64,000 nucleotides of DNA from Solimicrobium sp040544425 (GTDB lineage: Bacteria; Pseudomonadota; Gammaproteobacteria; Burkholderiales; Burkholderiaceae_D): assembly GCA_040544425.1 (NCBI GenBank), contig JBEONO010000005.1, forward strand, positions 186,001 to 250,000. Direction: 5' to 3'. The position numbers and the translations under genes are program-made. Each line of letters starts with the position of its first letter. Positions within the stretch are counted from its first letter, which is position 1. Positions 32,909 through 43,070 of the stretch are shown piece after piece. Under the pieces are notes generated by a model. The model did not search any database. It was not told the origin of the DNA and saw only the letters and a list, made by a program, of their open reading frames with translations.

Positions 32909-35296
32909 TTAGAATCCGCCGCCGATCTGGAAGTCAAACGGTTTTTTCCGGTCAAGTTCTTTCGCGTTGACCGCGTGAGCCAGGCTCAGCTTCAAAGGGC
33001 CCATTGGCGATAACCACGTTATACCCAAACCGTAAGCAGCTTTCAGGCCACCGCGGAACGCCGCACCTTCATCGTACACGTTACCGGCATCGGAGAACAG
33101 GAACCAGCGCAAGGAACGGTCGGTTGAGCCAGGGAATGGGAATTGCAATTCAGCATTTAATATCAAACGCGAGGCGCCACCGGTCGAATCGCCGGTTACC
33201 GGATCTTTGCTGCCCAACGAAGCTGTTTCGAAACCACGCACAGACCCGATACCGCCGGCATACCAGTTCTTAAAGATCGGGAATGGATGGCCACCAAATC
33301 CGCGACCATAGTCGATTTCGCCATTCAATGCCAATGTTGCAATATCCCGATATAAGGGCAGGTAATATTGGCGATTGTAGACTGCTCGCATGTATTTCAT
33401 CTGACCGAGCTCAGCCACTTCAAGATTGGCGCGCTGATAACTACCGGCGCTTGGCGTCAGCACGTTATCGCGGCTGTCTCTTTGCCAGGCAACGGTCATT
33501 GGGAACGCGACGGTCTTGGCAATGCCAGGAATTTCATCAATATAAGCCGGCGCGCCAGTGACCGGGTTTTCTGGAACGTAGAAAATTTTCCCATTTCCGT
33601 AGTCCGCGACATATTTCTGATAACGATACGGACTGCCGATTTGAGTTTCGACGACGGTACGTTCAGCACCCAATCCAAAAAAGACAGTGTCCAGTTCAGT
33701 AAACGGTACGCCAAACCGCAGGTCGCCCCCCAAGGTTCTGACGTTGTAGTTACCTACGCTGCCGATCGGCGCCGTATTGGTACGATAGTAAACTTCCTCG
33801 CTGCGGCTAATGCCTTCGTCGGTGATATAAGGCTCAAAGCGGGATAATGCAATGGTTCGATTGATCACACTGGTATTGACGCTGATACCTATCGTGTCGC
33901 CACTACCGAACGCGTTACTCTTTGACAGGCCGCCGGATATCGTAAAGTGCTGCGCCTGCGAATAACCGGCACCCAGCGTGAAGTTACCGGTAGGATTTTC
34001 AGTCACGTTCAGATTCACGTCGATCTGGTCGGTGCTACCTGCAACTTCTGGTGTTTCAATAGTGACTTCCTTAAAGAAGCCCAGACGATCAACGCGATCA
34101 CGAGAAAGTTTGATTTTCTGACCATCGTACCAGGAGCCTTCGAACTGCCTGAATTCCCGACGAATCACTTCATCGCGAGTGGTGGTATTACCGGAAAATC
34201 CGATTTTGCGCACATACACCCGCTTGCCTGGATCGAGGAAGATCGTAAATGCGACCTCTTTTTTGTCACGGTCAACATCAGGGTTAGCATTGACGTTCGC
34301 AAATGCGTAACCAAAATTGCCCATGCGGTCGGTAATGTGTTTGGTACTCTCGGTCAATTTGGCCGCTGAATAGGTCTCCCCAGATTTCAGAGTAATCAGT
34401 GATTTGAACTCGTCATCGCGTCCGAAGGTCTCGCCTTCCAGGCGAATATCGGTGACAGTGTATTGCTCGCCTTCGGTTAAATTGATCGTGATGTAAATAT
34501 CTTTTTTATCCGGGGTAATCGAGATTTGAGTCGAATCGACGTTCATTTCGATGTACCCACGATTTTGATAATACGATTTCAGTGTCTCAAGATCACCCGA
34601 CAGTTTTTGCTTGGAATATTGATCAGCCTTGCTGTACCAGGTGAACCAACCCGGGGTACGCAGGGAGATTATTTTTTGCAGGTCTTCGTCGGTGAATGCT
34701 TTATTACCGATGAACGTGATTTTCTTGATCCGGGCAACTTCACCTTCATCAACAATAAAATTGATGTTGACACGGTTGCGCTCAACTGGCGTTACCGTAG
34801 TCGTAACCTGAACGCCGTACAATCCGCGCGACAGGTATTGACGTTTCAATTCCTGCTCGGCACGATCCACTGACGCCTTGTCAAAAATACGTCCTTCACC
34901 AACGTTAATTTCCTTTAATGCCTTAACCAGAACGTCTTTTTCAAATTCTTTCATCCCGGTGAATTCAAGCTTGGCGACAGAGGGCCGTTCTTCCAATACG
35001 ATGACCAGAACGTTGCCCTGCACTTCAATTTGTACGTCCTTAAAGAAACCGGTCGCATACAGAGACTTGATCGCTGCCGTGCTTTTTTCATCGTTGAACG
35101 TGTCGCCGACCCGAACCGGCAAATAACTGAAAATCGTGCCTGCCTCTGTTCTTTGTGCACCTTCCACGCGAATATCTTTGACCACAAAAGGTTGAATGGC
35201 AAGTGCAGGTCCAGACCCTAATACAGCAAAAGCGGCAACAGCAATCAAACGACGCGGAAAATTGGGAAGCGCAAAACACGCAGATTGTAATTTCAT
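32909..35296 (-). CDS. bamA: Outer membrane protein assembly factor BamA
   Basis: About 795 residues, essential core of the BAM machine that inserts beta-barrels into the outer membrane. Signal peptide (RRLIAVAAFAVLGSGPALA), five POTRA domains from FVVKDIRVEGAQRTEAGTI to about residue 410 (each starting with an IxFxGN-like strand), then the 16-strand barrel with the family IRGFETASLGSKDP segment (VRGF loop) and a C-terminal strand ending DFQIGGGF with terminal Phe. ATG 35296 preferred over TTG 35332. Lies between rseP and skp. Confidence 0.97.
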   Translation of the reverse strand: MKLQSACFALPNFPRRLIAVAAFAVLGSGPALAIQPFVVKDIRVEGAQRTEAGTIFSYLPVRVGDTFNDEKSTAAIKSLYATGFFKDVQIEVQGNVLVIVLEERPSVAKLEFTGMKEFEKDVLVKALKEINVGEGRIFDKASVDRAEQELKRQYLSRGLYGVQVTTTVTPVERNRVNINFIVDEGEVARIKKITFIGNKAFTDEDLQKIISLRTPGWFTWYSKADQYSKQKLSGDLETLKSYYQNRGYIEMNVDSTQISITPDKKDIYITINLTEGEQYTVTDIRLEGETFGRDDEFKSLITLKSGETYSAAKLTESTKHITDRMGNFGYAFANVNANPDVDRDKKEVAFTIFLDPGKRVYVRKIGFSGNTTTRDEVIRREFRQFEGSWYDGQKIKLSRDRVDRLGFFKEVTIETPEVAGSTDQIDVNLNVTENPTGNFTLGAGYSQAQHFTISGGLSKSNAFGSGDTIGISVNTSVINRTIALSRFEPYITDEGISRSEEVYYRTNTAPIGSVGNYNVRTLGGDLRFGVPFTELDTVFFGLGAERTVVETQIGSPYRYQKYVADYGNGKIFYVPENPVTGAPAYIDEIPGIAKTVAFPMTVAWQRDSRDNVLTPSAGSYQRANLEVAELGQMKYMRAVYNRQYYLPLYRDIATLALNGEIDYGRGFGGHPFPIFKNWYAGGIGSVRGFETASLGSKDPVTGDSTGGASRLILNAELQFPFPGSTDRSLRWFLFSDAGNVYDEGAAFRGGLKAAYGLGITWLSPMGPLKLSLAHAVNAKELDRKKPFDFQIGGGF

Positions 35297-35370
35297 TGGC
35301 AAGAGTTCTTTAACAGTATTCTTATTAAGCAAAGGGCAAGATCGTCAATATGACTGGCACTAGTTTGATT

Positions 35371-36726
35371 TTAAGTAGGAAGTAATCTAACGATATCGTT
35401 AAAAAAAGCGATTACCATCAATAACATCAAAATAGCTAGCCCTGCACGCTGGGACATTTCCCATAGACGTGTTGAAACAGGTCGTCCAGTTAAAACTTCC
35501 AGCGAATAATACAACAAATGTCCACCATCTAATACAGGTATGGGGAGTAAATTCATGACGCCCAGGCTGATACTGACGAATGCGAGGAAGTTGATATAGC
35601 TCACCCAACCTGATTTCGCGGTCTGCCCGGCATAGTCGGCAATCGTCAGCGGCCCGGTGATATTCTTGAGTGAGACCTCACCGATTATCATTTTGCCGAT
35701 CATTCTCAACGTCAGGATGCTGGTCGACCAGGTGCGTTCGACGGCTTTCGGCAGAGCGTCGATCAAACTGTCCTGATGATTCAGCATCTCTGGCGTCGAA
35801 CTGACTTCCACTTTCAGTTTGCCGATCTGGCCCGTCGCGGTCTTTTCCGCGGCCGGCGTTACTAAAAACTCAAGTATTGCGCCAGACCGACTGACTTTGA
35901 AGTGCAGTAATTGATTCGGCGCGGCGCGGACCATACTGATCATGTCGAGGCTATCCAACACCGGTTTGCCATCGATCTCAAGGATCACATCGCCTTTTTG
36001 CAGGCCGGAATGCAGCGCCGGGCTGTCCGGCATAATGTTACCAAGCTGGGCTTGTGACAGCGCCAGAGTTAATCCCAACTTGCTTAAAAAATCGGTTTCC
36101 ATATCCTGACCCGACAAGTGCTCAAGCGGTACGATAATTTCCTCGCTCAAATCAGAGGACTCAGGCCTGACAGTCAACACGGCAGATTTTTTTTCAATCG
36201 CACTTTGCAATAATTCCCAGCGCAATTCCGACCATAGCTGTATCGGTTTTCCATTGACCGCTGTGACCAGTTCATTGCCGCGCGCACCAATTTGATAGGC
36301 AGTAGAGGAAACGGAAGGCTGATGCAATTTTGCGATCGGCTCAGGGATGCCATTCATGAACAAAACAGTCAGCAGAACAATCGCCAAAATAAAATTGGCG
36401 ATCGGTCCCGCAGCGACGATGGCGATGCGTTTCCAGACTGACTGCGAGGTGAACTCCCTGGCCAACTCTTCGGGTGCAATCTGCCCGCCATCCGCTTCGC
36501 GTGCGTCCAGCATTTTTACGTAGCCGCCCAGTGGTATGGCAGAAATCACCCACTCAGTTTGATCTGGGCCGAAGCGCCTGGAAAACACAACCTTGCCCAT
36601 TCCAACTGAAAAGCGCAATACTTTGACCTTGCACAGTCTGGCGACCCAATAGTGTCCCAGCTCATGAAACACGATCAACACGCCAAGTGCAAACAGGAAC
36701 GCCAATATTGTTTGGATAAGGTTCAT
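35371..36726 (-). CDS. rseP: RIP metalloprotease RseP
   Basis: A 451-residue site-2 intramembrane zinc protease. The zinc motif HELGH lies in helix 1 (IVFHELGHYWVARLC) and the third ligand in LLPIPVLDGGHLLYY near the C-terminus. Two PDZ-like regions (~115-290; e.g. IMPDSPALHSGLQKGDVI) sit in the periplasmic part. It releases the envelope-stress sigma factor by cutting its anti-sigma factor and clears remnant signal peptides. It is two bases from dxr and 74 from bamA, whose substrates generate the signal it transmits. Confidence 0.96.
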   Translation of the reverse strand: MNLIQTILAFLFALGVLIVFHELGHYWVARLCKVKVLRFSVGMGKVVFSRRFGPDQTEWVISAIPLGGYVKMLDAREADGGQIAPEELAREFTSQSVWKRIAIVAAGPIANFILAIVLLTVLFMNGIPEPIAKLHQPSVSSTAYQIGARGNELVTAVNGKPIQLWSELRWELLQSAIEKKSAVLTVRPESSDLSEEIIVPLEHLSGQDMETDFLSKLGLTLALSQAQLGNIMPDSPALHSGLQKGDVILEIDGKPVLDSLDMISMVRAAPNQLLHFKVSRSGAILEFLVTPAAEKTATGQIGKLKVEVSSTPEMLNHQDSLIDALPKAVERTWSTSILTLRMIGKMIIGEVSLKNITGPLTIADYAGQTAKSGWVSYINFLAFVSISLGVMNLLPIPVLDGGHLLYYSLEVLTGRPVSTRLWEMSQRAGLAILMLLMVIAFFNDIVRLLPT

Positions 36727-36727
36727 A

Positions 36728-37900
36728 TCAATTCAGCCGGATAAATTCGTGAGCGGCTTCACGTGCCAGAGCATCTTGTTCCATAATTCCAGTCAGGTCG
36801 ACCACACGTCGGTTCGCTACGCGATTCATCACAGTTGCGATCAATTCAGGTATTTTCAGGAAGCTTATCCGATTTTCCAGAAATGCCTGTACCGCGACTT
36901 CGTTAGCTGCATTCATAATCGCCGGAGCCGTATCACCGGCACGCAAGGCGTCGTAAGCAATCGCCAGACAAGGGAAGCGTTTCAGGTCGGGCTTTTCAAA
37001 ACTCAGTTTGGCAATTTGTGTGATGTCCAATTGATTGACGCCAGAATTGATCCGCTGCGGATAAGCCAGGCCGTAGGCGATCGGCGTGCGCATGTCTGGA
37101 TTGCCCAGTTGCGCCAGGATAGATCCGTCGACATAAGAAACCATCGAATGAATCACGCTTTGCGGATGAATCACCACTTCAATCTGGTCAACCGGTGTGC
37201 CAAACAGCCAGTGCGCCTCAATCACTTCCAGACCTTTATTCATCATCGTGGCCGAGTCGATTGAAATCTTTTTGCCCATCACCCAGTTTGGATGGGCAAT
37301 GGCCTGCTCCGGCGTCACATCATGCAGCGATTCGAGGGATCGATTCAAGAAAGGTCCGCCCGACGCAGTCAGCAGAATCTTGGTAATTCCATGCGGCTCA
37401 GAGCATCGCGAGTAATCTTGCGGAAGACATTGAAAAATCGCATTATGTTCGCTGTCTATCGGCAGCAGCGTCGCGCCATTTTCCAGCACGGCATCCATGA
37501 ATAACTGGCCCGACATGACCAGTGCTTCCTTGTTGGCCAGCAGGACTTTTTTACCTGCCTGCGCTGCAATCAAGGTTGGTGCCAATCCGGCTGCACCAAC
37601 GATCGCCGCCATCACGACATCACATTCAGCGACGACGTCGCACAGCGCGCGCTCACCGAACAGCACTCTGGTCTTTGAATCATGGGCGGCCAGTTGAGTC
37701 TTGAGCATTTCAGCAGCCTCAGCAGTGCCGACTACCGCGTATTGCGGATGAAATTGCAGACATTGCAAAACCAGTTCATTGACCCGGGTGTGCGCGGTCA
37801 GTGCGTACACTTCAAATTGGTCACTGTGACGAGCGATCACATCCAAAGTTGAAACGCCGATCGATCCGGTCGAACCCAGAATGCTAATTTTCTGCTTCAT
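36728..37900 (-). CDS. dxr: 1-deoxy-D-xylulose 5-phosphate reductoisomerase
   Basis: 390 residues. NADPH-binding motif ILGSTGSIGVSTLDVIARH at the N-terminus, then ALVMSGQLFMDAV, LPIDSEHNAIFQCL (metal-binding Asp/Glu region) and NWVMGKKISIDSATMMNKGLE, the substrate and metal loop of DXR. First committed step of the non-mevalonate isoprenoid pathway, supplying UppS encoded nearby. The ATG overlaps the cdsA stop (ATGA). Confidence 0.97.
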   Translation of the reverse strand: MKQKISILGSTGSIGVSTLDVIARHSDQFEVYALTAHTRVNELVLQCLQFHPQYAVVGTAEAAEMLKTQLAAHDSKTRVLFGERALCDVVAECDVVMAAIVGAAGLAPTLIAAQAGKKVLLANKEALVMSGQLFMDAVLENGATLLPIDSEHNAIFQCLPQDYSRCSEPHGITKILLTASGGPFLNRSLESLHDVTPEQAIAHPNWVMGKKISIDSATMMNKGLEVIEAHWLFGTPVDQIEVVIHPQSVIHSMVSYVDGSILAQLGNPDMRTPIAYGLAYPQRINSGVNQLDITQIAKLSFEKPDLKRFPCLAIAYDALRAGDTAPAIMNAANEVAVQAFLENRISFLKIPELIATVMNRVANRRVVDLTGIMEQDALAREAAHEFIRLN

Positions 37901-38736
37901 GATTTGCTTGTAATTTCAATGATCGTTTGAATTAATATTGCCAGCGGCAGCACCGAAATCAGTGCGTCGATCCGGTCGAGTACGCCGCCGTGCCCAGGCA
38001 ACAAATTGCTGCTGTCCTTGACCTGGGCGCGACGCTTTAACTGCGATTCGACCAAATCTCCAGCCACGCTGGCCCATGTCAACAAGCTCAAAATCAGACC
38101 CAAACCGAACCACCCGCCATGCCGCAGCAGATTGGCAGAAAAACTGTCTGCCGGAATTGGAAGCTGGGTACTGATTGCGGCAATGATGAGCACGCAGATC
38201 CAGCCTCCAATCGCGCCTTCCCATGACTTGCCGGGTGAAATAGTCGGTGCCAATTTGCGTTTGCCAAACGCCTTGCCGGAAAAATAGGCACCGACATCAG
38301 CCACCCAGACTATTGCCATCACCGAGATCAAGTAGGCTGCCGAATGCTCACGCTGGAAAACCACGATCGCCAAAAAAGTTCCAAGAATAGAAAGCAGGTA
38401 CAGGACACTGTAAATTCGGCCAGATCCGCTTTCAATCGCTGGCAAGCCCAATTTTAAAGACGGAATGAATTTGACCAGCCAGGCCAACACTGCAATCATC
38501 CAAACCAGTAAATACTGGGTCTGGATACCGGCATAAGCCAGCCAGATAAAAATTGCAGTCCAGACGACTGCTGCCGGAATAATCATCCGATGACCAAACA
38601 GACGCAAACTTTCCCAACTGGCTGCGGCAAAAAACACGGCACATAAACCGATGATCGCCAACGGTGAGCCCAAAAACAAAACCGGCAATAACACTGCCAG
38701 CAGCACCAGCGCTGTGATAATGCGGGTTCTTAACAT
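37897..38736 (-). CDS. cdsA: Phosphatidate cytidylyltransferase
   Basis: 279 residues, about eight membrane helices. The CDP-diglyceride synthase signature is at the C-terminus: SVAGDLVESQLKRRAQVKDS then LPGHGGVLDRIDAL, with the acidic residues that bind CTP and metal. It makes CDP-diacylglycerol for all phospholipids at the inner membrane. Start overlaps the uppS stop by one base (TAATG) and stop overlaps dxr by ATGA, so three genes are translationally linked. Confidence 0.96.
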   Translation of the reverse strand: MLRTRIITALVLLAVLLPVLFLGSPLAIIGLCAVFFAAASWESLRLFGHRMIIPAAVVWTAIFIWLAYAGIQTQYLLVWMIAVLAWLVKFIPSLKLGLPAIESGSGRIYSVLYLLSILGTFLAIVVFQREHSAAYLISVMAIVWVADVGAYFSGKAFGKRKLAPTISPGKSWEGAIGGWICVLIIAAISTQLPIPADSFSANLLRHGGWFGLGLILSLLTWASVAGDLVESQLKRRAQVKDSSNLLPGHGGVLDRIDALISVLPLAILIQTIIEITSKS

Positions 38737-39503
38737 TAAGAAGCTTTCTTGGATTCGAGCAGTTGCTCACTGGTGCGACCAAAGCGTCGCTCGCGCTGTT
38801 GGTAGGACAAGATGGCAGCGTTCAATTCGGCGCGTCCGAAATCAGGCCAGAAGGTATCGGTGAAGTACAGCTCGGTATAGGCCAGTTGCCAGAGCAGGAA
38901 ATTCGAAATGCGCTGTTCGCCTCCGGTGCGGATGAACAGGTCCGGCTCGGGCGCATAGGCCATCGATAAATAGGGCGTTAAATGATGTTCTTCGATTTGG
39001 GTGAGATCAGGTTGCGCTGCGCGCAATTGATTCATCGCCTGAACGATATCCCAACGTCCGCCGTAGTTGGCACAGATCGTTACGGTGAGTCGGCTGTTGC
39101 GCGCGGTCTTGTCGACCCCGGCCTGAATTTTTTCCTGCAGGGCCGGCGTAAATCGGGATAAATCGCCGACGACTTTTAAACTTATATCGTTGGCATGCAG
39201 GCGATTTACTTCACGTTCCAGCGCGCTCATGAACAGGCGCATCAGGATCGAAACTTCTTCTTCAGGCCTGCGCCAATTTTCCGAACTAAACGCAAACAGG
39301 GTCAAATAGCTGACCCCACGCTCAATACATGATTCAACCATGGTTCGCACTGCATCGACACCCTTTGAATGTCCGGCGACCCTGGGCATAAACCGTTGGG
39401 TCGCCCAGCGACCATTGCCATCCATGATGATGGCAATATGCTTGGGAATCGCACCAACGTCGGGAATGGTTAGGGTAGAACTTGAATCTGTCATGTCAAA
39501 CAT
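38736..39503 (-). CDS. uppS: Undecaprenyl diphosphate synthase (cis-prenyltransferase)
   Basis: 255 residues. Catalytic opening HIAIIMDGNGRWATQR with the essential Asp, then GHSKGVDAVRTMVE, the LTLFAFSSENWRRP block and the C-terminal PEPDLFIRTGGEQRISNFLLWQ. It makes the C55 lipid carrier for peptidoglycan and O-antigen from farnesyl and isopentenyl diphosphates. The start may be ATG 39503 or 39494; neither has a good ribosome-binding site. Sixty bases separate it from frr. Confidence 0.96.
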   Translation of the reverse strand: MFDMTDSSSTLTIPDVGAIPKHIAIIMDGNGRWATQRFMPRVAGHSKGVDAVRTMVESCIERGVSYLTLFAFSSENWRRPEEEVSILMRLFMSALEREVNRLHANDISLKVVGDLSRFTPALQEKIQAGVDKTARNSRLTVTICANYGGRWDIVQAMNQLRAAQPDLTQIEEHHLTPYLSMAYAPEPDLFIRTGGEQRISNFLLWQLAYTELYFTDTFWPDFGRAELNAAILSYQQRERRFGRTSEQLLESKKAS

Positions 39504-39563
39504 TCAAAATTAAATCCAAACATCGAGTCTCCGATGCAGCCTGCAACGGTCGCATCCAGGCGA

Positions 39564-40124
39564 TCAAACCGTCAATAATTCTTTTTCTTTTTCAGAGATT
39601 AATTTATCTACTTCGCTGACAAATTTATCCGTCAATTTCTGCACCTCGTCCTGCGCACGACGTTCATCGTCTTCAGAACATTCTTTGTCCTTCAGCATTT
39701 TCTTGTAGGCTTCGTTTGCATCACGGCGAATATTACGAACCGCAATTTTTGCATCTTCGCCTTCGTTCTTCACCAGCTTCACGAATTCCTTGCGACGCTC
39801 TTCAGTCAACGGTGGCGTCGGTACGCGAATCATATCGCCCTGTGTCGAGGGGTTTAAACCCAGATCAGCTTCGCGAATCGCCTTTTCGACGACCGCAACC
39901 ATTTTCTTTTCCCAAGGTTGCACCCCAATGGTACGCGCATCAATCAACGTGACATTGGCAACCTGGCTCAGCAAGGTTGGATTGCCGTAATAATCGACCT
40001 GAACATGGTCCAGGATGCCGGTGTGCGCGCGTCCGGTGCGGACCTTGGCCAGATCAGCTTTCAGGGCATCCAAAGATTTTTGCATTCTTTGTTCGGTATT
40101 TTTTTTAACTTCAACCAAAGTCAT
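39564..40124 (-). CDS. frr: Ribosome recycling factor
   Basis: 186 residues, normal length. All-helical domain I plus the beta domain: MQKSLDALKADLAKVRTGRA, HVQVDYYGNPTLLSQVANV, QPWEKKMVAVVEKAI and IRVPTPPLTEERRKEFVKLV are the family hallmarks. With EF-G it splits post-termination ribosomes. An AGGAG ribosome-binding site lies before the ATG. It follows pyrH by 25 bases. Confidence 0.97.
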   Translation of the reverse strand: MTLVEVKKNTEQRMQKSLDALKADLAKVRTGRAHTGILDHVQVDYYGNPTLLSQVANVTLIDARTIGVQPWEKKMVAVVEKAIREADLGLNPSTQGDMIRVPTPPLTEERRKEFVKLVKNEGEDAKIAVRNIRRDANEAYKKMLKDKECSEDDERRAQDEVQKLTDKFVSEVDKLISEKEKELLTV

Positions 40125-40149
40125 GAGTATCTCCTACTTCAAAAATATT

Positions 40150-40869
40150 TTAAACGTGTACCAAAGTACCTTCATCTTCACCAAGAATAACCCGCTTCAA
40201 TGCGCCCGGCTTGACAATGGAAAATACCTTAATCGGTAAATTTCTGTCGCGGCATAATGCAAATGCGGTGGCGTCCATCACCTGTAACTGGCGCGAAATC
40301 GCTTCATCAAAACTGATCGTCGTGTAGCGCACTGCATCTTTGTCCTTTTTAGGATCGGCTGAATAAACACCGTCAACCTTGGTGGCTTTCAACACGATTT
40401 CAGCACCGATTTCAGCACCGCGCAAAGCGGCGGCAGTGTCGGTGGTAAAGAACGGATTGCCGGTGCCGGCAGCAAACACAACGACCTTACCTTCTTCCAG
40501 ATACTGCAATGCCTTGGGCCGGACATACGGCTCTACCACTTGCTCGATAGCGATCGCCGACATGACACGGGCGGTGATTCCGACCAGACGCATTGCATCT
40601 GCCAGCGCCAGAGAATTCATCACAGTGGCCAGCATGCCCATGTAATCTGCCGTGGCCCGGTCCATTCCCTGGGCACCAGGGGCGACGCCTCGGAAAATAT
40701 TCCCGCCACCGATAACGATGGCCAGTTCAATTCCCAGCTCCTTGATTTCAGCAACATCAGCAACCATGCGCTCTATAGTTTCGCGATTGATGCCGTAAGC
40801 ATCATCACCCATTAAAGCCTCACCAGATAGTTTCAGTAGTACGCGTTTGTAAGCTGCTTTTTTCGACAT
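40150..40869 (-). CDS. pyrH: Uridylate kinase
   Basis: About 239 residues from ATG 40869, which has GGAGAG upstream; the longer reading from 40938 is rejected. Amino-acid-kinase fold: YKRVLLKLSGEALMG, the glycine loop VIGGGNIFRGV, ADYMGMLATVMNSLAL and a C-terminal VFSIVKPGALKRVILGE. It phosphorylates UMP to UDP as a hexamer. It starts a new transcription segment after the tsf terminator. Confidence 0.97.
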   Translation of the reverse strand: MSKKAAYKRVLLKLSGEALMGDDAYGINRETIERMVADVAEIKELGIELAIVIGGGNIFRGVAPGAQGMDRATADYMGMLATVMNSLALADAMRLVGITARVMSAIAIEQVVEPYVRPKALQYLEEGKVVVFAAGTGNPFFTTDTAAALRGAEIGAEIVLKATKVDGVYSADPKKDKDAVRYTTISFDEAISRQLQVMDATAFALCRDRNLPIKVFSIVKPGALKRVILGEDEGTLVHV

Positions 40870-40983
40870 TTTCTCTCCGCTGTAATTGACTGGATACGCT
40901 AGCACTAAATTCAATATGCAACAGCATTCATAAAACAAGCATTCTATGAAAAAAATTACATACTTTTTAACATCGTCAACATT

Positions 40984-41007
40984 AAAAAAAACGGGCCAAT
41001 TGGCCCG
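40984..41007 (-). terminator. Rho-independent terminator after tsf
   Basis: The palindrome CGGGCCAATTGGCCCG (40992-41007) is followed on the minus strand by eight T. It lies about 137 bases after the tsf stop. Confidence 0.88.
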
Positions 41008-41143
41008 CTACTTCACCGATAAATTTGCATGACCAAGCCAAGGTGCATGCCACCTTGAATAGCCTCCACTCTGCCGGTCAGATTCAAACTCATCAGGTCA
41101 CCCTCTTGTTTCAAGCACCGCGCTCGACATGTCTCGCGGTATT

Positions 41144-42025
41144 TTATGCTTTTTGTGCAGCAGCCACCTGAGCGGCAACTTCAGCAGCAAAGTCGTCCTG
41201 CTTTTTCTCGATGCCTTCACCAACAATGAACATCTTAAATGCTTTTACTGAAGAAGACTCGGCTTTCAACATTTGTTCAACGGACTGTTTGTCATTCTTG
41301 ACGAATGGTTGATTTAACAATGACACTTCTTTCAAGAACTTCTGAACCGATCCTTCAATCATCTTGGCGGCGATATCGGCAGGCTTGCCAGACTCGGCAG
41401 CTTTCAAGGTTGCGACCGAACGTTCTTTTTCGATCAAATCAGCAGGAACCTGCTCAATCGACAAGGAAACCGGCTTCATCGCAGCGATGTGCATCGCAAC
41501 GTCTTTGCCGATTTGGTCATTGGCACCGGCGAAATCAACGATCACGCCAATACGTGTGCCATGCAGATAAGTCGCCAATTTGGCTTCAGACTCAAAACGC
41601 ACGAAACGGCGGATCGACATATTTTCACCGATACGACCGATTAAAGTGGTGCGCAGACCTTCTACAGTTGTACCGTCGACTGGCAATGCAGCCAACGCTG
41701 CCACGTCAGCAGGATTGTGTTCTGCGACCAATTTTGCACAGCTGTTGGCCAGAGCCAGGAATTCGTCATTTTTGGTGACGAAGTCAGTTTCGCAATTGAT
41801 TTCAACCAGGGCACCAACATTGCCAGCGACATAGGCCGTGATAACGCCTTCAGCAGTAATCCGTGAAGCAGCCTTGGATGCTTTGCCGCCTAATTTGACG
41901 CGCAGAATTTCTTCGGCGCGATCCATATCGCCTTCTGCTTCAGTCAAAGCTTTTTTGCACTCCATCATAGGTGCATCAGTTTTTGCGCGTAATTCACCTA
42001 CCAGTGCTGCCGTAATCGCTGCCAT
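41144..42025 (-). CDS. tsf: Translation elongation factor Ts
   Basis: 293 residues. N-terminal helical domain AALVGELRAKTDAPMMECKK, the core GAVVEINCETDFVTK-type block (here GALVEINCETDFVTKNDEF) and coiled-coil C-terminal dimerisation part. It exchanges GDP for GTP on EF-Tu. Preceded by AGGAG. Follows rpsB beyond a terminator-like hairpin, as in many bacteria where S2 is made in excess. Confidence 0.97.
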   Translation of the reverse strand: MAAITAALVGELRAKTDAPMMECKKALTEAEGDMDRAEEILRVKLGGKASKAASRITAEGVITAYVAGNVGALVEINCETDFVTKNDEFLALANSCAKLVAEHNPADVAALAALPVDGTTVEGLRTTLIGRIGENMSIRRFVRFESEAKLATYLHGTRIGVIVDFAGANDQIGKDVAMHIAAMKPVSLSIEQVPADLIEKERSVATLKAAESGKPADIAAKMIEGSVQKFLKEVSLLNQPFVKNDKQSVEQMLKAESSSVKAFKMFIVGEGIEKKQDDFAAEVAAQVAAAQKA

Positions 42026-42122
42026 AACAACTCTCCTAATTTCATTAATAATCAGTTGGGGACTGGCAAAAAATCGGCCTTGCCTGATTCGGGCGACGCG
42101 CTTTTTTCTTCAATCCCAGTCT

Positions 42123-42153
42123 TAAAAAAAAGGGGCTACCTTGCCCCTTTTTA
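42123..42153 (-). terminator. Attenuator-type terminator between rpsB and tsf
   Basis: GGGGC pairs with GCCCC around a six-base loop, flanked by A and T runs on both sides (AAAAA-stem-TTTTTTTT on the minus strand). It is between two co-directional translation genes, so read-through is expected. Confidence 0.8.
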
Positions 42154-42191
42154 GTAAAGTCATCTTGTCGACAACTTCTATATAGCTAAAC

Positions 42192-42941
42192 TTATGCCTG
42201 CTCAGAAACTTCAACGAAGTCATCGCTACCGGCCATAACTGCTTCAACGACTTCATTCAGTGCATTAGCACGTCCTTCGAGGATCGCGTCGGCAACGCCG
42301 CGCGCATACAGTGCAATCGCTTTTGACGAGTCATCATTACCAGGAATGATGAATTGAACGCCTTCTGGTGAATGATTTGTATCGACTACACCAATAACCG
42401 GGATGCCCAGCTTGGCTGCTTCAGTAATTGCACCTTTGTGGTAACCAACGTCAACCACAAAAATTGCATCAGGCACGCCGCCCATGTCTTTAATCCCGCC
42501 AATAGCTTTTTGCAGCTTGACCATTTCACGCTCAAACATCAGCGCTTCTTTTTTGGTTAATTTTTCTACTGCGCCTTCCAATACTTGCGCTTCCATGTCT
42601 TTCAGGCGCTTGATTGAAGTCTTGACAGTTTTAAAATTGGTCAACATGCCGCCCAACCAACGTTGGTCAACGTAAGGCATACCGGCACGGTGTGCTTCAG
42701 CGGCGATCAGTTCGCGCGCCTGACGTTTGGTACCAACCATCAGAATGGTGCCGCGGTTTGATGCAGTTTGACGGATGAATTTCATTGCGTCTTGGTACAA
42801 ACCAATGGTTTTTTCCAAGTTGATGATATGAATCTTGTTACGATGTCCGAAGATGTACGGTGCCATCTTAGGATTCCAGAATCGGGTTTGATGACCAAAA
42901 TGGACACCGGCTTCCAGCATTTCGCGCATTGTTACTGACAT
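42192..42941 (-). CDS. rpsB: 30S ribosomal protein S2
   Basis: 249 residues. MREMLEAGVHFGHQTRFWNPKM and GTILMVGTKRQARELIAAEA, then YVDQRWLGGMLTNFKT and the zinc/RNA-contact PDAIFVVDVGYHKGAI, all diagnostic of S2. TGGAGA ribosome-binding site. Head of the rpsB-tsf unit, with a sigma-70-type promoter about 130 bases upstream, leaving a long 5' leader that could be used for S2 feedback, though I cannot fold it reliably. Confidence 0.97.
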   Translation of the reverse strand: MSVTMREMLEAGVHFGHQTRFWNPKMAPYIFGHRNKIHIINLEKTIGLYQDAMKFIRQTASNRGTILMVGTKRQARELIAAEAHRAGMPYVDQRWLGGMLTNFKTVKTSIKRLKDMEAQVLEGAVEKLTKKEALMFEREMVKLQKAIGGIKDMGGVPDAIFVVDVGYHKGAITEAAKLGIPVIGVVDTNHSPEGVQFIIPGNDDSSKAIALYARGVADAILEGRANALNEVVEAVMAGSDDFVEVSEQA

Positions 42942-43070
42942 AATTTTCTCCAGGGTTTAGTCTAGAATCCAATCAGTGACTCAAATTTGAGCACCCTTTA
43001 TTGACCGGATTCGCGATTTCAGATTTACATTTTTTACATAACTCACAACCAGTTCATGAGTCAGGGCGGA